This document shows positions 35,189 through 46,205 of a stretch of 64,000 nucleotides of DNA, one piece after another (positions within the stretch are counted from its first letter, which is position 1; each line of letters starts with the position of its first letter). Both the position numbers and the translations under genes were made by a program. The notes beneath the pieces were generated by a model that saw nothing but the letters and a program-made list of their open reading frames with translations, was not told where the DNA came from and ran no database searches. The stretch covers positions 17,608,001-17,672,000 of the forward strand of contig NC_135121.1 of the NCBI RefSeq assembly GCF_050908995.1. The letters run 5' to 3'. Origin of the DNA: Andrena cerasifolii (lineage: Eukaryota; Arthropoda; Insecta; Hymenoptera; Andrenidae).

Positions 35189-35903
35189 CCCTTTGACGTC
35201 CGCCACTTTCTCATCAGTCGACTTCCCGTAACGGTCCAACAGGTCCCCTGATATTTTGCTCTGACACTTCTGTACTCTTCTTTGTTACCTCTTCGATGTT
35301 TCTGTGGTGATTGTCTTGACACCTCCTTTGGATATTCTTTTACGCGTTTGCGGAACACGGGGTGGTCCGTGATTGCACGCGAACGCTCTGACGAGTAAGT
35401 CTGGATCACGAAACGAAGAAAGAACGTTGTACGGATAGTGTGTTAGTGAGCTAGATTAGAGGATAATTGGAATAGCGAGTAACAGGTATTTGGTGAACAG
35501 TTTTTTTCTATAATTTTTCCGTTGTTTAGTCACTTGCGATTTTCTTCCATTTGCATAAAAATACAAAGGGAAACGAGTCAACTGGTTAGATAATTAATCG
35601 AAAACTCTGAGGAATGCACATTCGTACAATATTGCTTTCCTCGTTTTGTAATATAGATTCGTACACTATGGTATCGACGTGCAATTAAGGATCACCCTGT
35701 ACTTCCTTACGTCTTGCTTAATATTTCCTAGAACTTTCTTCAATGTTTCTGTGATACTCCTCAGCTACTTCACTGTATATCTCCAATGTATGTGCTTCAT
35801 AAAGAATTATCTAAATAAAGTTTCTCCAAAATCAATTTAATACTCGTAGGTACCAAGGAATTGGAACTTCGATATTCATCCTCGAACAATGGGCTCCAAA
35901 GGG
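35189..35903. mobile_element. Possible TTAA-bounded element
   Basis: TTAA followed by CCCTTTGACGTCCG at the left, and CTCCAAAGGG followed by TTAA at the right, give a short inverted pair (CCCTTTG) with TTAA on both sides. Only seven terminal bases match exactly, so a chance arrangement is possible. If real, it is a 715-bp piggyBac-type relic. Confidence 0.3.
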
Positions 35904-38900
35904 TTAATTAAACTGGCATTAAATACGGGACGTAATAAATACTCGAAGACTTTTCTATCGGGCTCTATCGCTTTCTACTCTACAAATTCTTTGGAATCTG
36001 GTAGCCACCTGGTAAAAATCTTCTTACGACGAAGCAGATAATCATGCACCCCATAGAGCCTCCCCAATCGTGACGAAGGAAATCGTCAGCGAAATATACA
36101 CACTATAATATTTTCCTATCGCTCTGCTCGATGTATCCTGATTTCTAGCGAGTGTGTGGGATCTCGCGATCAGTGCTAAGGTCTCGCCAATTACCTGTGC
36201 CAGGGCAATTAGGAATAAATTATCACTTCCTCAATTCGCTCCAATACGAAAACGTCTAACACTTCTGTACCTGAGCACAAGTTTAAAATATCCCCCAAAT
36301 GTCATCATTAAAATCAGTGAGCATGTAAGAATCATTCTCCTCTTCTAATTGTCGATGGATCACAGGTATTCCTACAAAACTGCGGCACTGGTCGAGATTA
36401 CAGCTCAGTCTGATCGCCGGTGGGGAATCAGTTAAATTGAAAATCTCCTCGATCGAGCCAAGTTAGATCGCCAACTGTTGTCGCGATTCTATTACGTAGA
36501 TTCCCTTCGGAATTTCTTCAAAAGCAATAACGAAACGCTGTCAAAGTGACAAGACTATTCAACGACGAGGGGGAAGAGAAAAAGGCTAATTTGAAATTAG
36601 CCGATGCTCGGTTCCTGCGATCATTTCCAAGATGTTGATGCGCATTCATGGAATCTCGAGGCGATTGGAAGTGTATATAGGCTTACGGATGCACGAAAGG
36701 AAAAGCGGAGATGTGAGAATAAAATCGAGAGGTTCCTCGTCCCGACGATCTATCGAAGACGAGAAGAAAAACGTCCGATTTGGAGCCTTTCGAATACTTT
36801 ATAAAATGCTCAGCACGCCGAAGGCTCTTCGTAGATACGCTATTTTGCCTCGAACTGGGGTCTCTCGAGCACCATTTCAAAAGATCCTCGAAATCGGTAG
36901 AATTAATAGAGTATTCGTTAAGAAACAAGTGAAAAGAAACGAAATTAGGGTCTGAAAAATAATGACAACTTTTTACGCTCATTTTCCAAATCTCTTCTCT
37001 CGTGATTTCTGCGAGATAGACGACTAGCTTCGGTAAGAATTAACTTCGTAAGGCTTCAAGCTGTTCACAGGTTCCAAGGAGCACCGACTAAAGCGTTTCC
37101 CCGCGCGCAAGTTTATTCCCCAAGTACTTGGCAACTCTGTCTAGGATTTTCATATTCAATTTCCCCTCTCTTATGAATTCCAAAGAGTCCCTCGTAAACG
37201 AGCGAACTCGCCAGCATCGTTACCGTTACGATTCGCGTTTCAGCAAAGCCTCGAAGCGTGTTCTCGCGACTTTGCGGGGCATCGTTAACGCGGCTCTGGC
37301 TTCTTACTAACTTACTTCAACGAACACTCGAGCTACTCCGAAAGTAAACGATCTCTTACCACGTTCTCCGCGCCCATTCAACGCCTTAACCCTTTGGAGC
37401 ATCGTAGCCGCAGCCCTGCTGCTTTATCTACGCGCGGCGAGACTTTTGTCCTTCTACCTTTACGATCGATCAGCTGATTTCCACTGAGACTATCTATAAT
37501 TTTCTATCGACCTCCTCCCCTCGGAGAAGTCTGTCGAATCTTTCTCTTCTTAATGTACGCTTCGAAGGATTAAAACTTCCGTTCGATGTAAGAGTATAGG
37601 AATTAATTGGGGAAACGAGGAGGAACTCACCGACGCGATGCGTTCCTTTACAAAGCAACGACGATCCGAACTGTGGGGAATAAGGATCCCACACAATGTA
37701 CAGACCTGGTGAAATACTGGCTCTCAGGGAAGCACAATTAACGCGTTTTAAAAGCCAACAAACTCCGTAACCGACGATCCAACGCATATCAGAGAGAAAT
37801 CGACCATTTCGACGGGGAGAATCCACGAAGGGTTCAGAATGTAACAGAGAAGATTGTGGTATTTTTAAGGTCTAGCTGGATCCGTGCTTCGTTCATTTTC
37901 ACTTCTCTCTTGAAAAGCTCGCAAGGCGCCGGGCGACGAAACCGCGCGGAAATCGGATGTGCGCGCGATTACGTTGAACAGTGTCGTCTGGTGACAAAGA
38001 AACGTCGTTGTCAGAGACGTTCATAGCCGTTGTTCGTTTAGAGCACGGAAGCGGGCGATAGAAGCTGAGAGAAAGAAAGGAGGAATAATAGGCGCTGAAC
38101 GCGTGTGTACAATTTTTGAGATATATCGAACTCTTTCGTATCTTAATCGCACAAGAGCTTGGATCCACGTGCAGCACGATCTTTGTCGATAAAAAACGAT
38201 GCCGCGAGTGGTCGCCTCAGGCCGTTTCTTTACTACTTCCTCGTTTTCTTTGGTGGTTTTATGAAATTTTACAAAACCTTCTCGGAGGATCGGTACGATC
38301 GAGGCATCCTCGAGACGTACGCTTTCCACGCGTGACGCTTAAAGCATAAAACGGACGCAAAGATAATCTTTACTCCCTCGACTTCGCTAGACTTGCAATC
38401 TTCACCCTCGAGGTCATTCGTAGGCACTAAAAAAAAAGAAAAAAAAACAAACGATAAGTCGATGTGGATTTTGTATATTTACGTGGCTAAAGTTGAGTGG
38501 GCAGTCTTAACGATATCACCGTACACGCGTACGTTCTGCCTGAACGGGCACGCGTGAAGAATCGATGAGGATATTATATAAATAGCGCGACTCAAGTGTC
38601 GAACCAATGAAAAAGAGGAAAGTAATACTTACCGCGGACGAACACTTTGCCACTTTGTTTCGAAATCGACGATCGACGAAGGTGAAATGGAATTTAACGA
38701 CAAATCGCGATATGGAGCTTTAACAAAAAAGGATTCCTTGGTATTTTCGTATTAATGGAGGTGCATGGCAAGTGCGTGCAGATCTTTAAGCTTGTAGCAA
38801 TTTTTATTTTTAGTTTGTCACTTCTGTGTTCGAGCAGAGTAGATGTACAGTGCACTGTCTCTAATTGTGTAATTTACATTAGGAAATCAGAGCACGAAAT

Positions 38901-38946
38901 TTCATGGAAATTTTTTGGCACACAGGTACGTGTATGATGTAATTAA

Positions 38947-39210
38947 CCCGCCGTGGGGCACACGGGGTCGTTTATGTACCGAGCAAATTGCCTCTTTTCT
39001 TAAACTTCCTTTCGAATTTGTATTTTTCCTAATTAATCCTTTAAGCATTTGTCTCAAAGAACGATTGTATATTAAAGTAGAGACTTGAATAAGTATCCCA
39101 TAATTTTTTCAGATTTTTTGAAAGTCAAAAACAGTAAAAAAAAACAGCCTTGAACATAAACGACCCAGTGTGCCCACGGAAGGTGCGAAAATAACTGTGC
39201 CCACGGCGGG
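38947..39210. mobile_element. piggyBac-like MITE, 264 bp
   Basis: TTAA duplications at 38,943-38,946 and 39,211-39,214 enclose CCCGCCGTGGGGCACACGGG and, reverse-complemented from the right, CCCGCCGTGGGCACAG. A second inverted pair lies just inside (GGTCGTTTATGT against ACATAAACGACC). Target site and ends fit piggyBac. It is a different family from the copy at 31,685, although both begin with CCC and share a CACACGGGG word. Confidence 0.82.
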
Positions 39211-40502
39211 TTAATTACCTATTATCTATTTTGCCACTGAGGGTACGGAACGAGTGCTCAAGGCAAGTGTCGAGGCAATCAAAATCACGCGCAATCTATC
39301 TAAATAGAATAGATACATATCTTCTTCTAAAGAAAAGTGAGCGCTTCGAAAGTACATTTAATGTACACTTTGCTGTTTAGCAAATATCTTTACGACAGAC
39401 CCTGGTTAATACGAAAGTACCAATTTCTTTCAACAGTACACCAATAAGTATCTGCAAGTTTGCCCCCCTCCCCTCTCTTTTTACAAAGAAAAAGAAGAAA
39501 CTATTTTTTACTCCGCCACCGCGTACCTCGAAGCCTGCAGATTACCATTAAAAAAATGAAACACCTTTATGCTCTCACCCCCGAACCCCCAAGAAACGCA
39601 AACATATTGTTATCACTGCCCTCTAAACTCTCTATCTGCATATCCTTCGATGTACTGACGACTAACGTTTATACTAAACTAATTAAACTTCTAATAAGAT
39701 ATCTTACCGAGCAAAATGTTACTCTAACTTAACTTAACGCATTAAACCTTGAACTTAAGTGTGTCGCGGGTAGGAAGGAATACCTAAACCTTTAACTATT
39801 AACGCGTAGTGCGGCAGCAAGGAAGGGAAGAGCCTTGTGAACGAGAGAAACGGAAGGATGGAAAGAGTGTCGTGAGTGTATGATGCGTATACGTGTGCAA
39901 GGGAAAGGGGACGGAGCGCGCGCGTCGCGCGTAAGTGTGACAGGTATCGCGAGTCGAAAGTCGTTGGACGGGTAGGCAGACGAAAATGGAAAAGAATAAA
40001 AAAATAAGCTCACACAACTGTATCTAGAGTCGCTATAGCTAGATGGAATTATATTTTACATTGTACAGTCGATATTTATGGGCGCACTATACGAACCTAG
40101 ATAGCGAAATATGCTCGTGGTTGAGAGGGCGAAGGCGCGGGAGGAGAATAGAAGAAAGCGGACGGCGTTAGCGGTAAAAATGTACGTTTGCGAAACTCTA
40201 GGATCGATGGCAATCGCGGATATTTTTCTTCTTCACTACGCTGGCTCCCAATTTTTACACGTATACATACGCGCTAAATGTACGTGTATGTACAGTAGGA
40301 CTCGCGAGCGCGCGTAACGGAAATCGATCGATCCTTCTCGGACAGGAAAGGGTATATACAGGCTATTCACGTTGCCATTACCCAACATCCACCTTGCGAA
40401 TAAATGGCAAATAGAAAAACAATGAGAGGGGGAGAATTGTCACTGTTCTGTACGAAACACGATGGCTGATGCTGATTTCCAAGATTAATTACGAATTTGG
40501 CA

Positions 40503-40746
40503 CAAGGGTGTCCGGAGACTTTTTTCCCAGAGGCGTGGCAACTCCGGGATGACGGTGAAGAAAAATATACCCCACTTGCTTTTTTTAACCCATTTTGTAG
40601 TGCTAGTTTAATTAAACATTTCGAACCGAAAATTAAAAATATTCCCTTTTCTAGTATCGAGTTAATCAGTTTTTAAAAATAAGCGATTTTATCTCAGAAG
40701 CCAGGGGGGCAACTGCCCCTTTTGCACCCCTTTCCGGACGCCCATG
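40503..40746 (+). mobile_element. hAT-like MITE, copy 2 (244 bp)
   Basis: Same family and orientation as 21,878-22,128. Ends are CAAGGGTGTCCGGAGACTT and, reverse-complemented, CATGGGCGTCCGGAAAGGG. The interior shares GAAAAATATACCCC and CAACTGCCCCTTTTGCACCC. No convincing 8-bp target duplication remains. Confidence 0.78.
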
Positions 40747-41094
40747 AAAGCAGCCGATGGGACGAATTCATTGACACGGGACGCGATGACGTTCGAAGTG
40801 GAACGGAATCGCGAGTGATTCGCGTAATAATTACCTTGTACATATTGCACGAAGTGGGGGTAAGCAACAGGTGATGGGGTAGCATCGTGAACGTCCGTTG
40901 GACTCACAGTTGGGAATTATAAATTCACTGGAATTATCGTGGCCGTTATAAAAAGCAGTGGGAGCTTTTGCTATAAAAATGTTCTCTTATTTATGTCATT
41001 GATTTGCCGAAAGAGCGCTGAGTATTAACAGCGTGTATATCCTGTATACATTTGTACGTATATATGGTATGAACGTATTCACGTATGTACCCCT

Positions 41095-41105
41095 CCCCCC
41101 CCCCC
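41095..41105. repeat. C homopolymer run
   Basis: An uninterrupted run of 11 C bases, continuing an interrupted C-rich tract that starts at 41,089. Confidence 0.9.
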
Positions 41106-41614
41106 GCGCGTTGAGAGACGTCGCGTTCGAGACAATTGCTCGTCGCGGCCCGACTATCGATTCAGCCGTTTCGTTTCCGGGAATTTAACGCGGGTATAAG
41201 CGAAGGCGTGATACAGAGCGTAGCGTACGATTGATGCATCTAGATTTTTTACACGTCAAGGCGAACCTCCTGTGCCGTTTCTTTAGAATTTTCCGATTCG
41301 AAAGAGGCGCATGGTCTGCGAACGCCACACCACGATATGATCCGCCACCCACTCAGTCGTAATTTCTCTTGTTTCGCGCGTAGTGTTCTATGTTACGAAA
41401 GGACACGGAGTGAAAGCGGCGAGGAGATGAACTGAACAAAACGAAAGAGAGACGAGGATGAAATAATGACGGTACGTTTTGCAACCTAACGCAAGGCAAA
41501 CCACACATGTGAGTAACACAGTAGTGCGCGCACAGAGACGCATTACGAGATCTCTCTCGAAAACTGGAGACATGTAAATACATAGAGATAATGCCGTAAC
41601 TACGAAATTATATG

Positions 41615-41620
41615 AATAAA
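41615..41620 (+). terminator. Candidate polyadenylation signal (AATAAA)
   Basis: AATAAA is followed by a TGTGTATT and GTGTTTC-type GT-rich tract within 35 bases. It is the best candidate I see for the end of a plus-strand transcript before PIGK, and so possibly the distal neurexin-1 site. Confidence 0.35.
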
Positions 41621-41640
41621 GTATTGAAAATGTGTATTAA

Positions 41641-42899
41641 GCGTGTTTCTATGCCTCCCCACTGATTGCTACGATTCGATGGCGGAGCTAGGGTGAAAGA
41701 ATTCGTTTTGCTGATTTGAATAGGAATATATGGTTCTGATTAAGGAGGCAGACCACTGTAATGGTCTGAAAATTAAGGGTGTTTCGGGGAATTTTTTTCG
41801 ACCAAACAACGCAAGTAAATCAAAGCATTGCTTAGTGCAGTTAACATGTGCATATTGAAGGGCATACAAAAAAAATTTCAGTCAAATTCATAAGTCCGTT
41901 TCCGGTATACTGTTCGTCAAAATGTGCGCTGCGGCAAAAGCGTGCCTGTGTCGTTGACGGTGCCCTAGCCATATGGATATTCGTGGAATATTATTAGACG
42001 AAGTCTTCTCGTGGAATATTATTAGACGACCCAGACTTAACCCAGACCTAACTTTAACAGAGTTCAATTAAAAGGCATTTTCCATGTGGTAAATGCAATT
42101 GAAACTTTCTCTAAGGAATATATTACTGCAGAATTCTCTAAAGAACATTATTACGTGTGTTAAATATCAGTATTGACTATGACGGAACAATCGGGTTCTC
42201 GATAATTCCCTCTGCATACATAAGTAGGTACCTTTTGTGCAGAACGGTGGCGTGAGAGACGTTATTTTGAATTTATGTCATAAAATGTTGTTTGTTATTG
42301 ACAGAGGATTCGTATCAGCAACAAGTAGTTATAGAGTGTACGAAACGAAGGCAGTACCTGTCATTTAGTGATCCTCTAGGGAGTGATCGGTATAATCGCA
42401 GCCATTTTGGAGCAAAACCGGAAATAACATAACCTAAACGTTTATCTATCTCTTTCTGTCAGTATTTCTCTCTCTTTCTGTCAGTACTTCTGTCTCTTTC
42501 TATCAGTATTTCTGTCTCTTTCTTTTCTACAGTTTCTTTCTCTGTCTACTTCCGCTTTTGCTCCAAAATCGTGGCAACCAATCAGCGACGATACACGTTG
42601 TTCCCATCATTACTGTCATTTCGATTGCACGGACATCTATTGTCCATCAGCGCAATTTCCCTGTGTGCATCAAATGAATCCTTTTAAAGGTTATGTTTGT
42701 ACCCACAGTTTGTAAATAATGTTCCAGACAATCGCGACAGTAATACAATTTCTACATCCAGTAATGACAGCAACGTGTCAGTTAAAATGATTAATATCAC
42801 ACTTTAAATGTACAACTTTCGTTCTCACAAATTATTATCGCATATAGGAAGCATTAATATATTTGATACTAACTCGTGGTGACACATAAATATCACAAA
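41641..42899. other. Intergenic, upstream of PIGK
   Basis: It holds a 21-bp direct repeat (TCGTGGAATATTATTAGACG at 41,981 and 42,009) and the hairpin-flanked CT repeat at 42.4 kb. No gene is seen. The PIGK promoter should lie here, but no clear TATA or initiator stands out. Confidence 0.5.
42401..42575. repeat. Inverted repeat enclosing a 22-bp CT-rich tandem repeat
   Basis: GCCATTTTGGAGCAAAA at 42,401 pairs with TTTTGCTCCAAAAT at 42,557, extending to CGGAA against TTCCG. Between them, a 22-bp unit (TCTTTCTGTCAGTATTTCTG-like) repeats at 42,451, 42,473 and 42,495, with a decayed fourth unit at 42,517. This may be a transposon relic. Confidence 0.6.
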
Positions 42900-44116
42900 A
42901 TGTATATAAAAATTTTCATTATTTCGTGCGTTCTCTGCTTAAATCACGCATGGAAGGTATGTATATACGGATTTCCAAACTTCTGCGAATGTTCAGTTAC
43001 GAAAGTATAATCTTTACAGGTACCGGAGAATTTCGCCGAAACTGGTCATTCGAACAATTGGGCGGTGTTAGTCGATACCTCGCGTTTCTGGTTCAATTAT
43101 CGACACGTCGCGAATGTACTGTCCATTTACCGCAGCGTTAAACGCTTGGGAATCCCAGATTCGCAGATCATCCTGATGATAGCGGATGATATGGCGTGCA
43201 ATCCCAGAAACCCTAGGCCAGCCACCGTGTTCAATAACATCAAGCAGCATATTAACGTCTACGGAGACGACGTAGAAGTGGATTACAGGGGTTACGAAGT
43301 TACCGTGGAGAATTTTGTTAGATTGTTAACTGGACGGTTAACACCAGAAACACCGAGGTCAAAGAAATTGCTAACAGACGAAGGATCTAACATTCTAATT
43401 TATCTCACCGGCCACGGCGGGAACGGGTTTCTAAAGTTCCAAGATTCCGAGGAAATTACTAGTCAGGAGCTTGGAGACGCGTTGGAACAAATGTGGCAGA
43501 AGCGGAGATACCATGAAATTCTGTTCATCGTTGATACTTGCCAAGCGAGTTCAATGTACGAGAAGTTTTATTCGCCAAATATTCTGGCGGTTGCTTCTAG
43601 TTTAGTGGAGGAAGATTCCCTTTCTGTAAGTGATAAATTTCACCTTCTGATTGCCACTTTTAATTGAATAATATTTATCACTTAATATTTATTATTTCCT
43701 TCGATAGCACCACCTGGATCCTGCCATCGGCGTCTACATTATAGATCGGTATACCTACTATGCATTGGACTTCCTAGAAAAAGTAGAACCATCTAGTACT
43801 AAAACATTGGGAGAGTTTGTAAGTTTCTTAAAACGAAATTCTACGCTCAAATGAAATTTACTGATACCTTTTCTTGTAGCTGAAAGTCTGCCCCAAGCAT
43901 TATTGCTTATCAACAGTAGGAGTAAGGAGGGACTTATTCAGAAGGGACCCTGATAAAGTACCAGTCACAGATTTCTTTGGATCGTTGAGGCCTATAGAAT
44001 TAACCACGACTATAATGAACGTTTTGCCTGTGAAAGTAAACAGTACGAGAGTCGTCGAGCCGGAAAGAAAGTATTCGTACGTCGCGCAATTTCCCGATGT
44101 GTCGCAATTTGTGTAG
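42900..44116 (+). CDS. PIGK: GPI transamidase catalytic subunit PIGK/GPI8
   Basis: This subunit of the ER GPI transamidase cleaves the C-terminal signal of proproteins and joins them to GPI. Four exons (42,900-42,956; 43,020-43,625; 43,708-43,818; 43,880-44,116) join at phase-0 junctions to 336 residues. The first 19 residues (MYIKIFIISCVLCLNHAWK) form the signal peptide. The mature part starts VPENFAETGHSNNWAVLVDT and continues with SRFWFNYRH. Peptidase C13 (legumain-like) catalytic residues are visible: His in YLTGHGGNG and Cys in FIVDTCQASSMY. The end is FPDVSQFV then TAG. The family's usual C-terminal membrane segment is missing. The human protein is about 395 residues, so this one is short, which I recall also for the fly protein. 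The ATG is chosen because it gives the signal peptide. A polyadenylation signal lies at 44,125. Confidence 0.96.
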
Positions 44117-44124
44117 CTTCTAGA

Positions 44125-44189
44125 AATAAATGCCCCATTTACGAAAGAGGACGATTTAAAAGCGTTTGAGGAATGTGTAAATAAATAAA
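44125..44189 (+). terminator. PIGK polyadenylation signals
   Basis: AATAAA occurs at 44,125-44,130, nine bases after the stop, and twice overlapping at 44,180-44,189. Either could end the PIGK transcript. Confidence 0.55.
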
Positions 44190-44673
44190 TTAAAACCGGG
44201 CATACAAGTGTTTATGTTAATAAGTTCCTGAGCCGTGGTAATTATTTTCTACGCCAACTTACTGGGTAAATATTAACGTCATATGATTATACTATAACAA
44301 TTGGAACACGTGCTTATATCATCCTTGAGTCGGCAGGGAAATCATGGCTAGTAAAAAAATGTCAATAAAAGCTCACACTGTGACTCAGAATTATGAAATA
44401 TCGAAGTTTACTGTTTCTTAAGAGCAGCTGGCGTAATAGATAACGGCATTCCACTGTACTGTTTCGACACGTGATAACGGAACAAGTATTTTCTAATTAT
44501 GAAAAAAGTTTTGAAATATTTTCATGTACAACGCTCGGTGGCTCGAAATTCGTGCGATCTCGATTCTTTTCGAATAAATTATCCAAGATAGTTGATAGAC
44601 GTTTCAAATAGGTACTGACTAAACAGCTTATCGCGATCGTCGATTTAATAGGAACTTCACCTTGTCCTAGTTA
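44190..44673. other. Short intergenic spacer
   Basis: AT-rich, with nothing recognised. Confidence 0.5.
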
Positions 44674-44880
44674 CACTATCAAAGTAAGTTGACACGCTCC
44701 TAAAATCGATTTTTATTATTTCGAAGTAAAAGAGAATGTTAGACAAATGCCATGGATCACTATCCTGTTGCAGAATAAACGTTCCTTCAAGTCCAAACTT
44801 TTCTACAGATGGTTCTGAATTTTCTTGTAGAATATTGACGTGCCCTCGCTCTGTCAAGGTAAGAATATTTCCAACATTTT
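44674..44880 (-). mobile_element. Internally deleted Tc1-type transposon relic
   Basis: On the minus strand, 44,657-44,857 translates to a fragment with NSEPSVEKFGLEGTFILQQD followed by SDPWH. That matches the region around the second catalytic Asp of Tc1-like transposases, where the usual context is FQQDNDPKHT. The next roughly 70 residues of a normal transposase are missing, and the frame soon meets a terminal-repeat-like end (TACACTATCAAAGTAAGTTG, from TA at 44,672). The copy is dead, and only one end is identified. Confidence 0.65.
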
Positions 44881-44910
44881 TATCTCTGGTTTGTTTATGG
44901 CAGGACGGTA

Positions 44911-45351
44911 ATGGTAGTAAAAGCCGATTTTTCCAGCGCGTCAGCTTACTTTCCGCGGCGAGTGTACGTGAAAATGGTCATGGTCAAACGTTATATTTTC
45001 TGGAATTATCTCTCGCCGCGGAGGAACTCGCGACGTCTGTCTATCATCCATGAAGGAAAAAATCTGATTCGCCGTAGCGTCAGCGATGAAAATATTAAAC
45101 ATTTCTGCGTATCGTTACGCATTAATGCCCGTTACTCTTATGTGTATCAGTCTGTCAATGTGATAGACGAAAGCCTGCGTAATGATTTTATGGAGAAGTC
45201 GCACATATATAAGTATGATATCAGTCACAGTGAACGGCAGTTAGTGAAACAGCGACTTATAGTGTTGTACGAGAATTGGAATCGATCTGCCTATCCGCGA
45301 GCCACCAGGGAAATTGTGAAAATCTGTGCAGAGTTCTATCCTCCAAAGTGA
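44911..45351 (+). CDS. Orphan reading frame of 146 codons
   Basis: An uninterrupted frame with balanced amino-acid use, not recognised as any family. It starts with an ATG at 44,911, but two pyrimidine-rich acceptors (TTTATGGCAG at 44,894-44,903 and TTTTTCCAG ending at 44,936) suggest it could be an internal or last exon. The N-terminal third is basic (VKRYIFWNYLSPRRNSRR). The C-terminal half looks folded (ERQLVKQRLIVLYENW, then TREIVKICAEFYPPK). The stop TGA overlaps a consensus donor (AAA then GTGAGT), so the protein may continue into a missed exon. It follows a transposon relic, so it could also be part of a repeat. Confidence 0.35.
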   Translation: MVVKADFSSASAYFPRRVYVKMVMVKRYIFWNYLSPRRNSRRLSIIHEGKNLIRRSVSDENIKHFCVSLRINARYSYVYQSVNVIDESLRNDFMEKSHIYKYDISHSERQLVKQRLIVLYENWNRSAYPRATREIVKICAEFYPPK

Positions 45352-45553
45352 GTACCTACCTCGTTACAGTTGACACTCAGCAACGAGGTGATATTTTAAG
45401 TTCATCGGAGCGTTATAAGCTATTCACAAAAGGAAACCCCTCCGCCTCGTGACATCATCGCGTTCATATTACATATTCGAAAATACACCCGTTCGCAGAT
45501 AATAAAAGAGATTAGAAATTTCATTTATATTCTGTCTTACACTTTCCATAAAG

Positions 45554-45847
45554 GTTGATTAGGGCAAAATCTTGAAATTGATTTTTATGGATTTATGTAG
45601 GAAACCTTTGTATGTAAAAACCTAGTTGATATCTAACCGGACTTAACAGATATTGAGAAGTCCGCGAAAACACATTTTACCCCTTTTCACCCCCTCCCGG
45701 GTTGATTCGGGCAAAATCCTGAAATTGGTTTTTAGACATTTGTGTGGGCAATTTTGTGAGTAAAATTCAAGTTGATATCTAATCGGGCCTAAGAGATATT
45801 AAGGAATCCGATAAAATACATTTAACCCCTTTTCACCCCCTTGGGGG
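45554..45847 (+). repeat. Tandem repeat, two units of 147 bp
   Basis: GTTGATT(A/C)GGGCAAAATC begins each unit (45,554 and 45,701). Both contain AGTTGATATCTAA and end in CCCCTTTTCACCCCC. The array leads into a G-rich tail and then the retroelement-like segment that follows. Confidence 0.8.
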
Positions 45848-46190
45848 CGGAGTTTCCAAAAATCCTTCCTCAGTAGGCGCCTACGTCGTGAAAAAAACGT
45901 ACCTTCCAAATTTCACGTTCTTAGGTTGAACGGTTTGAGCTGGGCGTTGATGAGTCAGTCAGGACTTCTCCTTTTATATACATAGAGTAGCTGACACATT
46001 ACCCGGTTTCACCCTAGAATTATTTATGATGTTTCCACAATGAAAAAGCATAAAAAAATAGGCTATAATCTAATCTAGGACGTATGTAATGTATATTCAA
46101 AATTTCATTGAAATCCGTTCAGCCGTTTAGACGTGAAAGAAGCACAAAACCGAGAATGTTTCACTTGTATGTATTAGTAGGGATGTATAT
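45848..46190 (+). repeat. Retroelement- or Helitron-like tail
   Basis: It contains GTTGAACGGTTTGAGCTGGG, then GATGAGTCAGTCAGGACTT and a TTTATATACATAGAG end. A second block of the same style follows near 46,110 (AAATCCGTTCAGCCGTTTAG). These word types mark tails of common non-autonomous insect repeats. The exact class is uncertain. The segment runs to within about 15 bp of the peritrophin gene start. Confidence 0.45.
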
Positions 46191-46205
46191 ACGTACTTCT
46201 TTCAG

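Larger units (their letters stand above)
33601..41640 (+). other. Probable long 3' UTR or flank of neurexin-1
   Basis: Eight kilobases after the neurexin stop contain no supported gene. TA-rich runs (34,822-34,845), CpG-rich patches and two MITEs lie within. I see no obvious polyadenylation signal directly after the stop. The clearest AATAAA followed by GT-rich sequence is at 41,615. Long neuronal 3' UTRs are common in insects, but the extent here is inference. Open frames on both strands are short and unrecognised. Confidence 0.35.
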
